This document shows, piece after piece, positions 1 to 9,800 of a DNA stretch of 64,000 nt (its first letter is position 1; each line of letters begins with the position of its first letter). This DNA comes from Gnetum montanum. Lineage: Eukaryota; Streptophyta; Gnetopsida; Gnetales; Gnetaceae. The stretch is from NCBI GenBank assembly GCA_015680685.1, contig MNCI01010387.1, positions 51,352-115,351 on the forward strand, in the 5' to 3' direction. The notes beneath the pieces were generated by a model that ran no database searches, had not been told where the DNA came from, and worked only from the letters and a program-made list of their open reading frames with translations. The translations under genes were made by a program, and so were the position numbers.

Positions 1-558
1 ATGCATTTTAGTGAGTGTGATCTCGGTATTGCTGGCTCTGGCCTTCGTCCAGTAGCTCTTACTTTTTTTGACCCGGGGGAGGTTGATAAATGGAAAAAAG
101 CAGGTTATCAATATATCCATCTTGCTGAAATTGCTATTCACCTTCATCCACACTTCAACTATCGTCTCAAAAAGCCTTACTGGATTGCGTTAATAGATAG
201 GAGATTTAAATCGTTTCAAGAAGCCATTATAACCCAAGCTAAAGGTAGGTTAGTATCCGATGCTCTGATTATAACAATTCCTAACTTTACTCTCTCGCTT
301 TCTGATCCGCATTTGTTTAATAGTTTAATGCTTATTACTTATATTCCCGTTGATATTGTAGATCGTAGTGTTTATTGCACAATAGGTACAAGGTTAAGTT
401 TTAAATTATTTAGTTCAGTCAGTATCCAAACACTCTTACGTTTTGGCCAACAAGCTCTCTCTGTTGGTTCAACAAATTTAGAATACGGGACACAGATTAA
501 CACAAAGGATCTTCCGATACCACCCTCCTCAAAGTACGTAGCGTTCACACAGAACTAA
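1..558 (+). CDS. 30K-superfamily plant virus movement protein-like ORF (endogenous viral element)
   Basis: An open frame of 185 codons without internal stops. Family members are plant-virus proteins that bind nucleic acid and open plasmodesmata for cell-to-cell spread. Seen here: the pattern YIHLAEIAI (res 38-46), then ALID (63-66), PNFTLSL (94-100), SDP (101-103) and G129. The L64-x-D66 followed by G129, 62 residues later, fits the LxDx50-70G signature of 30K movement proteins, and the hydrophobic beta-strand spacing also fits. The ATG is the first base of the window, so the real start may lie upstream and the protein may be part of a longer polyprotein. No RT or coat protein follows; downstream is AT-rich DNA and a hairpin element. 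Such homologs are known as integrated sequences in plant genomes, including caulimovirid-like ones. Caulimovirid versus RNA-virus origin cannot be decided here. The lack of stops contrasts with the decayed elements nearby. Confidence 0.72.
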   Translation: MHFSECDLGIAGSGLRPVALTFFDPGEVDKWKKAGYQYIHLAEIAIHLHPHFNYRLKKPYWIALIDRRFKSFQEAIITQAKGRLVSDALIITIPNFTLSLSDPHLFNSLMLITYIPVDIVDRSVYCTIGTRLSFKLFSSVSIQTLLRFGQQALSVGSTNLEYGTQINTKDLPIPPSSKYVAFTQN

Positions 559-617
559 CACATACGCTCATTTGAATGCAAACCAAATAACACACAGATA
601 TGCCAAAACAAATCATT

Positions 618-1002
618 ATATTTTTATCAATTGGTATGAGATGATTTTAAAGAAGATGTTAATTAAGCTTGACTACTAAACAAGGTAACAAGATACTTAA
701 AAATAGAATTACTCATTTCTTCTTTTTTTCTCTATGATTTACCCAATTTAGTTTTACTCTCTCGTTCGTTTTGTCTTTGCTTTTTCACGGTGTTTTTTAG
801 CATTATTTATGCAAGAGATTTATTTATCAAAAATGCCATGAACAAACAAAGACAGAACAAACTTGACTAAGAGCATAAAACTAAATTAGGTAAGTGGTAG
901 AGAAAGAGGGAAAGGATGAGTGATTTTGTTTTTAAATATCTTGTTACCTCATCCAATAGTTGAGCTTGGTTAAAATCATCTCAGCCAATTGATATATATA
1001 TA
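618..1002. repeat. Long imperfect inverted repeat (foldback / MITE-like element)
   Basis: The arm at about 620-800 is the reverse complement of 820-1000 with scattered mismatches. Matched pairs include TATCAATTGG with CCAATTGATA, GAGATGATTTTAA with TTAAAATCATCTC, GGTAACAAGATA with TATCTTGTTACC, and AATTTAGTTTTA with TAAAACTAAATT. The loop is only some 20-30 bases, so a transcript would fold into a ~180 bp hairpin. It could be a MITE or a hairpin small-RNA precursor. The ends are AT-rich, with an (AT)n run at 992-1007, so no clear target duplication can be assigned. Confidence 0.8.
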
Positions 1003-1239
1003 TATATCTAAGCTAGTGGTTTCGTGAGCTATCCGTAGAATTTAATTATTTTTTTAAGTTTTAAAGTTATCAATTATCATTATAAAGGGCATTGTTATAA
1101 ATGTTCCAACTTGTTAAAATATTATTAGAACTATTTATATAACATCATTATGATTCCAAATAATATATACCGGTAAACATAAATTGGTAGAAATAAAAGT
1201 TTATATATTTCACATATGTTGATGAAGGAATACATTGCA

Positions 1240-2537
1240 TAATTATTGCAACAAACATTATAGGATAATGCAACAAATGTTAGATCTGTAACTTCTCTTG
1301 AACCAATGTCAATAGTAGCCTTATCTAGTGTCACTCTTGGACATTTATGAATAGTCATGGCCCATGCCAACTGTGCTCCTTAGACCACAAGTATAATTGG
1401 CACTTGATGAGGACTACCATTACCAAAGGGACATTTGAGGTAGGAGTCAAAATCAACAACATACGATCGTAATACAGGTAGCTATTTAAACGATACATAA
1501 TACTGTGAATCGTTTCAAATGCACCATTCACCAATCTTGCTTTAGGCCAAAGGTTGTGAGCGTAACCTTTGCACCTTCACACATAAGTAGAGATTGCTCA
1601 ATATCATCGTTGTCATCATTTGAGATTCTGAATCCACGAGGATCTTTGTTTGCTACACACACAACAATGGGTCTTTGCATTGTTTGCACCATTTTTTTAT
1701 TGTGTGATTGGACTTTATCCTTTGTATCATATAAATGTATTGATTCTTCAAAATCATCTAATCCACTTGAAGTGGATGGAAGATTCATTCAAGCAACCAA
1801 AAAATTATAATCTTCATCATGGCTTTTTCCTTCTGTAATATGCATTAATACTTCCTTGAAACTTTGTTGTTGAGGATCAATTCCGGATTGACGATAAATT
1901 GCATCTAAAACAACAAAGGTATGAAATAATTGCCAAACCCCTATAAGATTTGGATTCCTAGATGCATAAGGCACAACATTAGACATGGGAGGAAATTGAC
2001 CCAAATCACCTATTAGTATAACTGATCTTTCTTTAAAAACGTCATTGTGATGCTCCGGAAAAATTTCTTTTAGTGTTTATCAATGCTTTGTCATAATTTT
2101 CCTCCCACAAAAATCATTTAATTAATTATTATATATTTTACCTGTGATAGTCGGTGTTATATACTCAAGAGTTCTTTGTAGAAGACAAGAGTTCTTTGCA
2201 GGCATCTATTCCAATGCTCAAACTAGAATGAATGGTTGTTGCACTAATGTTAAATGCCATAGCTCCTATGGGTGCCATGACAAGTAAAGCATTATGTTTT
2301 TCATTACAGTATTTCATGAAAGCATTACGAAGCGTGCCTATGAGAAATGACTTTCTAGTAGTAGCTATTCCCTAGATAATCATTCATAAAGGGGAAACAA
2401 CTTCATCCATTGACTATGAAAACATCATGTGCCCTACAATTTTAGCATAACATTTCTTTTGCTTTGCACCCAACTTATTAGAATCGTAGGTACTATAGTC
2501 ACGATCAATAACAATCATGGAGTGAGATGATTTATTG
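1240..2537 (-). pseudogene. PIF1/Helitron-type DNA helicase, C-terminal two thirds (decayed)
   Basis: Read on the minus strand from 2537 downward. PIF1 proteins are superfamily-1B 5'-to-3' helicases, and in plants they are often parts of Helitron transposons. Visible are a degraded Walker A (GIATTRKSFL, 2348-2371; family form GTAGTGKSFL), ATTIHSSLSI, EIFPEHHNDVF then GDLGQFPPMSN (motif III), IYRQSGIDPQQQ, RPIVVCVANKDPRGFR, VDFDSY, and the C-terminal AWAMTIHKCPRVTLDKA (family TIHKSQG) plus TFVALS. The two Walker glycines have changed, motif VI is damaged, no Walker B stretch is visible, and several stops and frame breaks occur, so it is inactive. The frame continues across element A: codons at 21,991 and upstream join in phase with 2,537 (see 21996-22175). 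No Helitron Rep domain or termini were seen, so Helitron membership is only possible. Confidence 0.85.
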
Positions 2538-2542
2538 TTGGT

Positions 2543-3482
2543 TAATGAGTCACATTAAGTTGGTTGCGTTGATGAGGCTTTGTCAATGTGGCCTTGTTGA
2601 CTTGGCCTCGTTGATGAGGCCTAGTTGACACATCTTACCATGCATCGACGAGGCCTCGCTGACACAGTGTTGGTTTTTTGGATTTTCGGCTATAAATACA
2701 TGCTTGCAGTTGCATTTATGACATAGTAGATTGTAATTGCAGCGGAGCTCTTGCATTTTTTCCATTTGAAAGTTAGAATTTTTCCTTTGAGTGCCTGCAG
2801 CAAGAGTCATTGAGTGTATGAATCTTTATTCGAGCATTGTTGTACCTGAGCACGATAGTGTGTGCAGTAATAAAGAGGAGCTTTTTGATAAACCTTGTAG
2901 CACTTTGGATAGATTAGCTACTTTATTTATGCATTTACTATTTCTAATTATTTATTAAATGTTTTTAATTAATTATTAAATATTTCCTAGTTATGACACT
3001 AATGAGACAATTAAATAAGATAGATTACACACATAAGTACAACTGCTTCGAGCGTAACACGTATTCGCTTGGTAATCCCAGTAGTGTTATTGCTTGGTAC
3101 ACCCAATAGCATAGTGCTTTGTCACTCAGCAATGGATATGTGGGTTCAGAACATGTATGAAAAGTGGGAATGGATACTTATGTTAGAATTAGCTAAATGA
3201 TTAGTTAATTTAGATTACTTAATCAAATCCCTTTTTATTTACAATTCAAGCACCCAACTATAAAACATAAAAATGATAAAAATTGAATGCCTCAGTTACA
3301 CTTAACCATACCAATGTATGTCACAAGTGTAATTGGGAGGACAATGATTGACCTTAAGACTAGATTAACTTTCTAAAGGGCTAGTGCACTAGAAACGACA
3401 AAGTCTACAAAACTCAATTAGATTGCACGTGAACTTTTCATGATTTGTATAGTTGGGCATAGGGGTACTTTGTCGCTCATCA
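2543..3482 (+). repeat. 5' LTR of element A
   Basis: Begins TAATGAG (expected TGATGAG) and ends CTCATCA directly before the PBS. It aligns with 21163-21990 through the shared stretch GTAATTGCAG...TTCGAGCATTGTTGTACC and the closing GGGGTAC-TTG-CGCTCATCA. U3 holds overlapping copies of GACGAGGCCTCG-like near-palindromes (about 2570-2665), then TATAAATA at 2691-2698. It is longer than the 3' copy (940 versus 828 bp), partly because the 3' copy has lost U3 repeat units. Confidence 0.85.
2691..2698 (+). promoter_or_regulatory. TATA box in 5' LTR of A
   Basis: TATAAATA stands right after the palindrome-rich U3 segment. The same placement, a short repeat array then TATAAATA, recurs in the LTRs of B, N and P, which supports it as the element promoter. 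Confidence 0.6.
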
Positions 3483-3483
3483 T

Positions 3484-3501
3484 TGGCACTATTGTTGAGA
3501 A
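3484..3501 (+). other. Primer binding site of element A (decayed)
   Basis: TGGCACTATTGTTGAGAA one base after the LTR. It matches the cleaner site of element N (TGGCGCCGTTGCTGGGGA) except for transitions only. That sequence is complementary to a tRNA 3' end of the kind described as tRNA-Asp for Athila-type elements. Confidence 0.7.
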
Positions 3502-3689
3502 CTTTGTTGTGGAACATGCGCTATTTAGATTTAACTGAATACCATTAATATCGTTGTACAAACCTCAAGGTCAATACCATTCCCCACTATATATAGAGTT
3601 ATAAAAGCACACTGACAATTTTGTTTTATTTTGCAAAATATCTTCTTCTTCTAGCAAGCACGAGGATACCAAACCACTGGTCCCACAAG

Positions 3690-5318
3690 AATGCAAGGTA
3701 TTATATACTCATCCAGATGAGTTTTTGTTAAATTTCACCTTCATCCTACATTAGGATGAATAGATGTGATGGTGTGATATGGAGGGCAATGTTGTCTTGC
3801 CCCTTGATAGATCTGTGCTCGGGATGCTATTCAAAACCCTTAAGAAGCTGGGCATAGCAGATCTTCACGAAGAATACATTGTGGATGAATACGACACTGG
3901 AAACTATTCTTCCACTAAAATACAACATAAATGAGATCAATGTTAGGAGAAACTTCATGAAGCTACAAAGGAAAAACATCACATTAACCCCATGTTCCTA
4001 CTAGATCAAGAGGATAATGAGGATCCTTCCTTGGAAGGTTCTTAACATGAAGATTTTTTGCCCCCTGCTATTGATGGCAAGGGTGTAAACCTGACCCTGC
4101 GATCAACTATTCATAAATTGGGTTTAGGAAAAAGTGATAGCCAAGGTAGGGACTTAGGTAAACATTGCAACAATAAGGGATATAAGGATGGTGATTGTAA
4201 CAAATGTAAGAGTGGTGGCAGACACCATGGTGGTGGTGGTAGTCCACCTTCCTCTTCATCCTCTTCATCTAATTCTAAATACTCCTCTTCATCTGACAAT
4301 TCTCATAGAAGCTACCATCGAAACAACCATGATGAAGGTGATCATTGAGATAACAATGACTATGAAGGCTACTAGAACTAAAGGGGTGGTCAAAACCATC
4401 ATTGGTGTCATCGATGTAGCGATGATGATGAACTACTATTGGTGACTCGAAGTATGCTCAACATTGTACAAGTAGTGAAAATCCCAACTAGGCTTATGAA
4501 GGATAGTTAGATCAAGTGCCTGGACATGAACAATATCCCAAGATTTAAGGGGGGATACAATTCTAACCCGTAGACACATCTACAAGCTTGTCAAGAATCA
4601 TGTGCCTTACAGAACATAGAGAATGAGTATTAGAAGCTCAAACTTTTCCCAAGGACACTCATTAAGGAAGTTGAAAGTTGGTATTGGTCTTTGGAGCTAG
4701 AATCTATCCATAGATGAAGTACCATGTTAGAACTATTCAATGACAAATACCAGATGTACTCCAGAGTGTCTAATGTGAGAAGGAAAATCCAAGGCTGGAA
4801 ACAAGAAGTACATGAACCCTTAGATGCCACCATGGGTCTATACTATTCACTCCTACACTGATGCACTAGTGATGGTTACTCGCAGAGTGAACAACTTCAT
4901 CAAATCATAGATGGGCTCAGAGTAGAAACAAGAACCCTTGGGGTGTATGCCCAAAGAAGATTATCTAAACTAAGAGCTCATCAGATCCAAAGGTTAATTG
5001 AGTAGGTAGCGAAAGAAGAATGTGAGTTATGAAAAAGAGAAAGTGATAAAGAGTATAACAAGGATCCTTCCATTAGAAAATGAGAGGTTTGATTTTGTGA
5101 TGAGGAGGAGTCATCACTTGAAGAAGTGGTAAACAAAAAGACCTTACCCATCCAAAAATATATTTATAATATTTTAGCCAAGGTAAATAAGTTATGGGAC
5201 TCTTTAGATGAAAAATTTCAAACTACTTTGAAGATTGATAAAGAATTCAAAGAGAAAAATAGTCATCATAATTGTAGGAGGTGAAAAGAAGCTAAATGTG
5301 CCTTCCAAAGAGGTGAGG
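3690..5318 (+). pseudogene. gag of element A, first part
   Basis: Structural polyprotein that packages element RNA in virus-like particles. Reading in order: an N-terminal segment NFTFILH..DE shared with N and P; a low-complexity Gly/Ser/His region (4210-4345, poly-Ser); then the Retrotrans_gag core at about 4545-5020 with LFPRTLIKEVESWYWS, LELFNDKYQ, YSRVSN and EPLDATMG; then a charged stretch ELRK-like up to 5318. Several in-frame stops replace Gln or Trp codons seen in N (for example SWYRSLELETI versus a copy with a stop nearby). The frame is cut by element B at 5319-5323 and resumes at 8982. Confidence 0.8.
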
Positions 5319-5323
5319 GTAAA

Positions 5324-5646
5324 TGATGAATCACGGTTTGTTAGGCTCCAATATTAGGTACACAATATTTCTGTCTGGATACGATATTATATACATGATA
5401 TCATGATTTTTGTGTAAGCTTATAAATATAGCACTCAGGCTCATAGTTGACAGTTTTTTAGGGAAGTTCTTTTCTTTCTAGTTCTTTTGGTAGTTTAGTT
5501 TTCGGTTATTAGTTTCTTTCTTTTAACCTAGTTATTTCCAATGTATGCCTGTAGTGTGATGTTTGTAATTACACGACACCTTTGTTTGAGTGTGACGTAC
5601 TTGGACACGCACATGGCTAGCAATAAAGATCAAGATTACTTTCAAA
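5324..5646 (+). repeat. Truncated 5' LTR of element B
   Basis: Matches 8167-8490 of the right LTR, from TGATGAAT through CACTCAGG, the TTAGTTTTC region and GACACCTTTGTT to GATTACTTTCA. After this the two copies part; the left one runs into AATAATAATAATAAT and then internal sequence, so the last ~490 bp of the LTR and the PBS are absent. Confidence 0.75.
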
Positions 5647-5939
5647 ATAATAATAATAATAAAAGTGTGTCACCATGATGCTCCTCCCTTGCTTCTCCCT
5701 TGAAGAAAACGCCAAGTGATGTTACTCCTTGCAACTCTAGTAGATTTATGGTTGTTTGTTGATAGGATGAAGTGATGCGGTGTCATTACAATGTGTTATG
5801 GACTTGGTCTGAAACTTGGAAAGCTAGACACATGGTTATTTAACCACTAATTACACACACGATTCCATTGTGACCATCATTAGAAACCTCATGCCTCGAT
5901 TTCTGCTATCCCTTCTGTAGTCCATCTCATCTTGTTGTC

Positions 5940-7990
5940 TGAATGTTCATAACTTGTGGTTGGTGTAATGTAGAGTTATTATGTCAACTCAGTGGTTCTA
6001 ACATGTGTGTTTTGTTCATCATGAAGCTATGTAGAGGTGTTGGAATTTTGGGCTATACAAATGATGTTCTTCAAAAAGCCCAAAATGCTTCGTATGTTGA
6101 ACTACTCAAACCATCGGTGGAAAGGAAAGACATTGGCAAGTAATCAGAGCAAGAAGAAGAGTAAATGGTTGGGCCCACTGTGACTCAAATGGTAGGGCCT
6201 AGCCAACAATAGAAAGCAAGGCCTTGCACACAACCCACAGGTTAGCAAGTCCAACAATCGCCATTGCCGCAACAGGACTATCGACCATCCATCAGTCACC
6301 TCAGAACCATTGTTGAGACAGTTAGTTGGGGGAGTTGTGATGCCAAGAATTTATTCAAGATCATTGACAATGTTGTACAACCCACTATTTCAGCTAACCC
6401 TATGAGTGGACACATTTCGTTGATTTCAGGAGGAGAGTCCTAGTGGCCTTAGCAGATCTTTGGGAATGCTGCATGCTTCTAAGTCAGATTAGAAACTAGT
6501 AAAGGTGCCACAGTTGTGGTTATGTAGCACTAGGATGCAGTAGGCACAATAGAGGTGGTCACATACCACATCAATGAATCTTTTAATGTCCTTGTTTTGC
6601 CACCGGCAGATTTCATGAGAGTACGTGATGCTCAAGTTTTAGCTAGTTTTTTAATGACTCCTGCAGAATATGAGGATGTTTTGGATCACTTGTTACAAAT
6701 AGGAGAAGTCATGACTTCCTTCTTTGACATCCTTCAAGATGTTATAGTAGTACTATCAAACCTCATTTTAACTAAAGGAAAATTGGTCATGGCTGAAGTT
6801 AGAGCCGAGCATGTGGAAGCAGAGTTGCAAAGACTATAAGAAAAGCTTGTCACCCTAGAAGCTGAACAAAGGGATCCTTCCCAATTCATCACAGCTATCC
6901 AATTGGATGTTTTCAGAAATGAGCAATTAAATAAATTATTGGAAGAAAATAAAAAGATGACAAGGGAGAAAGTATAGGCCGATTGGGATGCTTCCAAGGC
7001 ACAAGCTCAAACATACACACATGCTAAGGCTCTCAAGGCCCTACAGGAGGAGAGTAAACAACTTGCTGCTGAAAATCTTCGGTTGACAACAATTGATAAA
7101 CAAAAGAATGTTCTCAAAGAAATTTTTCAAAAGATGTAAGAATAATTAGTACGGGTCAACCAAGATATGAATTGCTTGGCCAAGAAAAATAGAACCCTTT
7201 CTATGGGGGAGGTCCATGCCATTTGTCAAAAGACAACAATAAAGATTAGTGTGTGGTAGAATGAGGCCAAGAAGCATGAGAAGTTGAAAGAGCACTTCTG
7301 TGATTAGGTGGGGATGTACAAAGAAATAATCAAAAAGGATTTCCATATGGCTAAGACTTACATTAACTCTTTTAGTTCTCAACACACTGATTGGCAAGCC
7401 ATATTGGATACATATACCTTCGTCCACCAAGTGGAACTAAAAAGCTGAGACTTACAGATTTAAGACTTAATAGAGTATATGGAGTTGGCAAATTTGCGAT
7501 ATGCCAACTTAGCCATGTTAATAGTAGGGCACCTGAGAAATGAATTTGAAAAATAGATAGCTACCACTTACACTAAGTATGAGACAAAGTTTTCTGAACA
7601 TCAGAAAACACTGCAAAAATTAGAAGTTACAAACTCTGAATTAGAAGTGGTCAAAGCAAGCTACCATGATCAAAGAGATGTAGCAGCAAATTTGGCTTGA
7701 TGGTTAATAGATTACCATGAATTAAAAGATAAAGCTAGAGCCTATAAGGAGGAATGACAGCATTTTGCTACATATTATGCAAAGAAAACCAGATGTTTTC
7801 ACAGTTGTTATGTTCGTGGTAGGTGCCAGCTCCATCAAACATTGGGACATCAGCATGGACTATGCATGATCCTCAGATGGAAGAAGAGAAACTGCAAGCA
7901 CTTCTCACATGTTAGTAACCTCAAAAGCCTATAGTACCAGACAAAGGGAAAGCACTAATGGAGGAGCCATGACCTCTAGGAACCACATGA
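5940..7990 (+). pseudogene. Extra ORF of element B: transposon-like domain plus long coiled coil
   Basis: Reads with a modest number of stops from MKLCRGVGILGYTNDVL (about 6019), homologous to KKLCKRVGIVRYANDTL in element P, through PADFMRVRDAQVLA and TPAEYEDVLDHLLQIGEVM (6655-6715) into a very Lys/Glu/Gln-rich heptad region (6780-7750). The 'fP-LI-xLC--vGi' core resembles the domain called putative plant transposon protein. The position, between pol and the 3' LTR, is where Athila elements have an env-like ORF, but no signal peptide or membrane helix is visible. Function is unknown; a structural or RNA-binding role is only conjecture. Confidence 0.6.
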
Positions 7991-8129
7991 GTTCCAACAT
8001 TTTGTATTTTCTGTTTTTTGTTTTGTGTCCAAGTTTTGTGTTTCCCATATTGTGGCATGGTTAGTTAGTAGTAGTGAATAATCCCATACCTTCATAATAT
8101 TTTTTAAGGGGCTTGTTTCTCATTGTATT

Positions 8130-8145
8130 AACTCAAGGATGAGCC
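8130..8145 (+). promoter_or_regulatory. Hairpin preceding the polypurine tract, element B
   Basis: AACTCA-AGGA-TGAGCC: a 4 bp stem CTCA/TGAG over AGGA, 22 bases before the CATGGGG polypurine tract and the LTR at 8167. It corresponds to the 6 bp versions in A and N. Confidence 0.5.
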
Positions 8146-8166
8146 TTTTATTCTATCATGGGGATA

Positions 8167-8976
8167 TGATGAATTGCAGTTTTCCAAGCCCCAATATCAG
8201 GTACGCGATATTGTGGCTTGGATATGATATTGTATACGCGATATCGTGATTCCTATGTTAGCCTATAAATACAGCACTCAGGGGCATAGTTGAAAGTTTT
8301 TTAGGGAATTTCTTTTCTTTCTAGTTCTTTTGGTAGTTTAGTTTCTAGTTTTCAGTTTCTTTCTTTCAAGCTAGTTATTCCTAGTGCATGCCTATAGTGT
8401 GACGTTTATAATTGCACGACACCTTTGTTCAAGTGTGATGTAGTTGGACACGTGCATGACTAGTAATAAAGATTGAGATTACTTTCATGATTGTAGCATT
8501 CACTTAGATTAATTTTTGTTATTTTAATTATTTAATGCCTTCTTTAGTTAACAGTTCAATTTATCATTATTTACTTTTCATGTCATTAAGTGGAATGTAT
8601 GCTTTAATCATAAATGTTTAAGTGCAAATACTTGGCATGCCCAACAATAATCCCACGAAGTCCAAGATGTGTATGGACGGTTAAGGATGGATATCATTGC
8701 CATAGGATAATTTAGGTTTTTCTTCCATTCTTAGTTTAATCAATTTATCTTTTCTATTATCAGGAGTAACGTCGAATTAGGATAACATCATATGCCTCAC
8801 TCTGGACTAAATCATATGTGACAAAGCTACTACTAGTCTATGTGGGAAGACAATGAATTGTAATCAACGTATAACTATCTAGGTGCCATAACTAGTCCAT
8901 CCATGGAGTTCTACCAGATCATATGTACATGCTCATATTTGTATGGTTGAGCATAGGGGTACCTCACTACTCATCA
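8167..8976 (+). repeat. 3' LTR of element B
   Basis: Starts TGATGAATTGC after a CATGGGGATA polypurine tract and ends ACTACTCATCA. It contains GCGATATTGT, GATATGATATTGT and CGCGATATCGTG palindrome-type units and then TATAAATA, so its U3 lexicon matches N rather than A. Confidence 0.85.
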
Positions 8977-8981
8977 AAAAA

Positions 8982-9800
8982 GCTACTATAGTAGAGGAAG
9001 TTGTGAAGTTTGACTCTAATGATGAAAATGAATGTGAAATATGCAAATGCAAACATCCAAAGGGATGTTGCCCTATGGTGTCACACTTATAAGAGTCTAG
9101 AGTATACACATTGAATCCTCACCTAGCATATAGGAAAGCTATAAGATGATTACCTTACCCTTAAGGCAATCAAATATAGTTCCACCAGCAACAACAAGGT
9201 TACTATCCTAGTGGATCTCCTTCATAACCTTGTGAACAATACCAATAGTGGTACCAATCACAGTCATGGGGAATGCCACCACTAAGGTAGTAGTACCCTT
9301 ATAGGAAACTAGATCCATACGGGTACTATGTTCAGTAGCCCGTCTCCCCTAGGAGTTCTACAAGCCATGTATCATTCCAACATCACTATTACCCTCCAGA
9401 GTATCATTGAACACATTCATCATCTACTCAAGGGGAAAACCCATATCCATATCCTTATCATCCTCCACATCCCTCTATAGCTACACCTTTGCCTTTAACC
9501 TAATTACCTCTTATTCCGTCTATGTAGGGTGAGATTCCTCCATAGCTGCAACAATGAAATGCTACAAGGGTTGTACACTCACAACTAGTTTTTCAACTAA
9601 GTGGTCTGGATAATTGGTTAAGGAAATGATCTTTCTTCCAGCCTAATAGTCCTCTCTAGCCCTCACAACCTACTCTAGTTGATCATCCTATATCTCCATC
9701 ACCCTCATCCTCTACATTAAATACCTTTAAGTGCCCTTCAAACTAAGTGTCTTCTAGGATCTACATTGTAATGCTAACTCATGTTGTTTCTGACTAGATC
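8982..9800 (+). pseudogene. gag of element A, C-terminal part (after insertion B)
   Basis: Continues the frame broken at 5318: KATIVEEVV, then the zinc-knuckle-like CEICKCKHPKGCC (about 9032-9070), ESRVYTLNP and a Tyr/Pro/Gln-rich tail. The equivalent in N is CEICHYDHPKGCC. The knuckle spacing is C-x2-C-x3-H-x3-C. Stops interrupt it. It leads into the protease. Confidence 0.7.

Larger units (their letters stand above)
5324..8976 (+). mobile_element. Element B: LTR element carrying only the extra coiled-coil ORF
   Basis: The left LTR is truncated (5324-5646) and the right LTR is full (8167-8976); both start TGATGAAT and share the CAATAT-AGGTAC-CGATATTGT palindrome segment and a TATAAATA box. 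Internally there is only the extra ORF: no gag, protease, RT or integrase can be read. It sits inside element A's gag; the neighbouring bases GTAAA (5319-5323) and AAAAA (8977-8981) are a poor target duplication. A deletion derivative fits best: the left LTR stops abruptly at about 5646 next to an (AAT)n run and then enters the middle of the element. Confidence 0.75.

Noticed and set aside
1505-1838. Plus-strand frames of 60-100 codons
   Set aside because: They are antisense shadows of the PIF1 helicase, which is recognisable on the minus strand.
4111-4445. Overlapping frames with poly-Glu/Leu/Pro or Thr/Met-rich translations
   Set aside because: Shifted or antisense readings of the poly-Ser linker of gag in element A; the same occurs at 47,170-47,485 in P.
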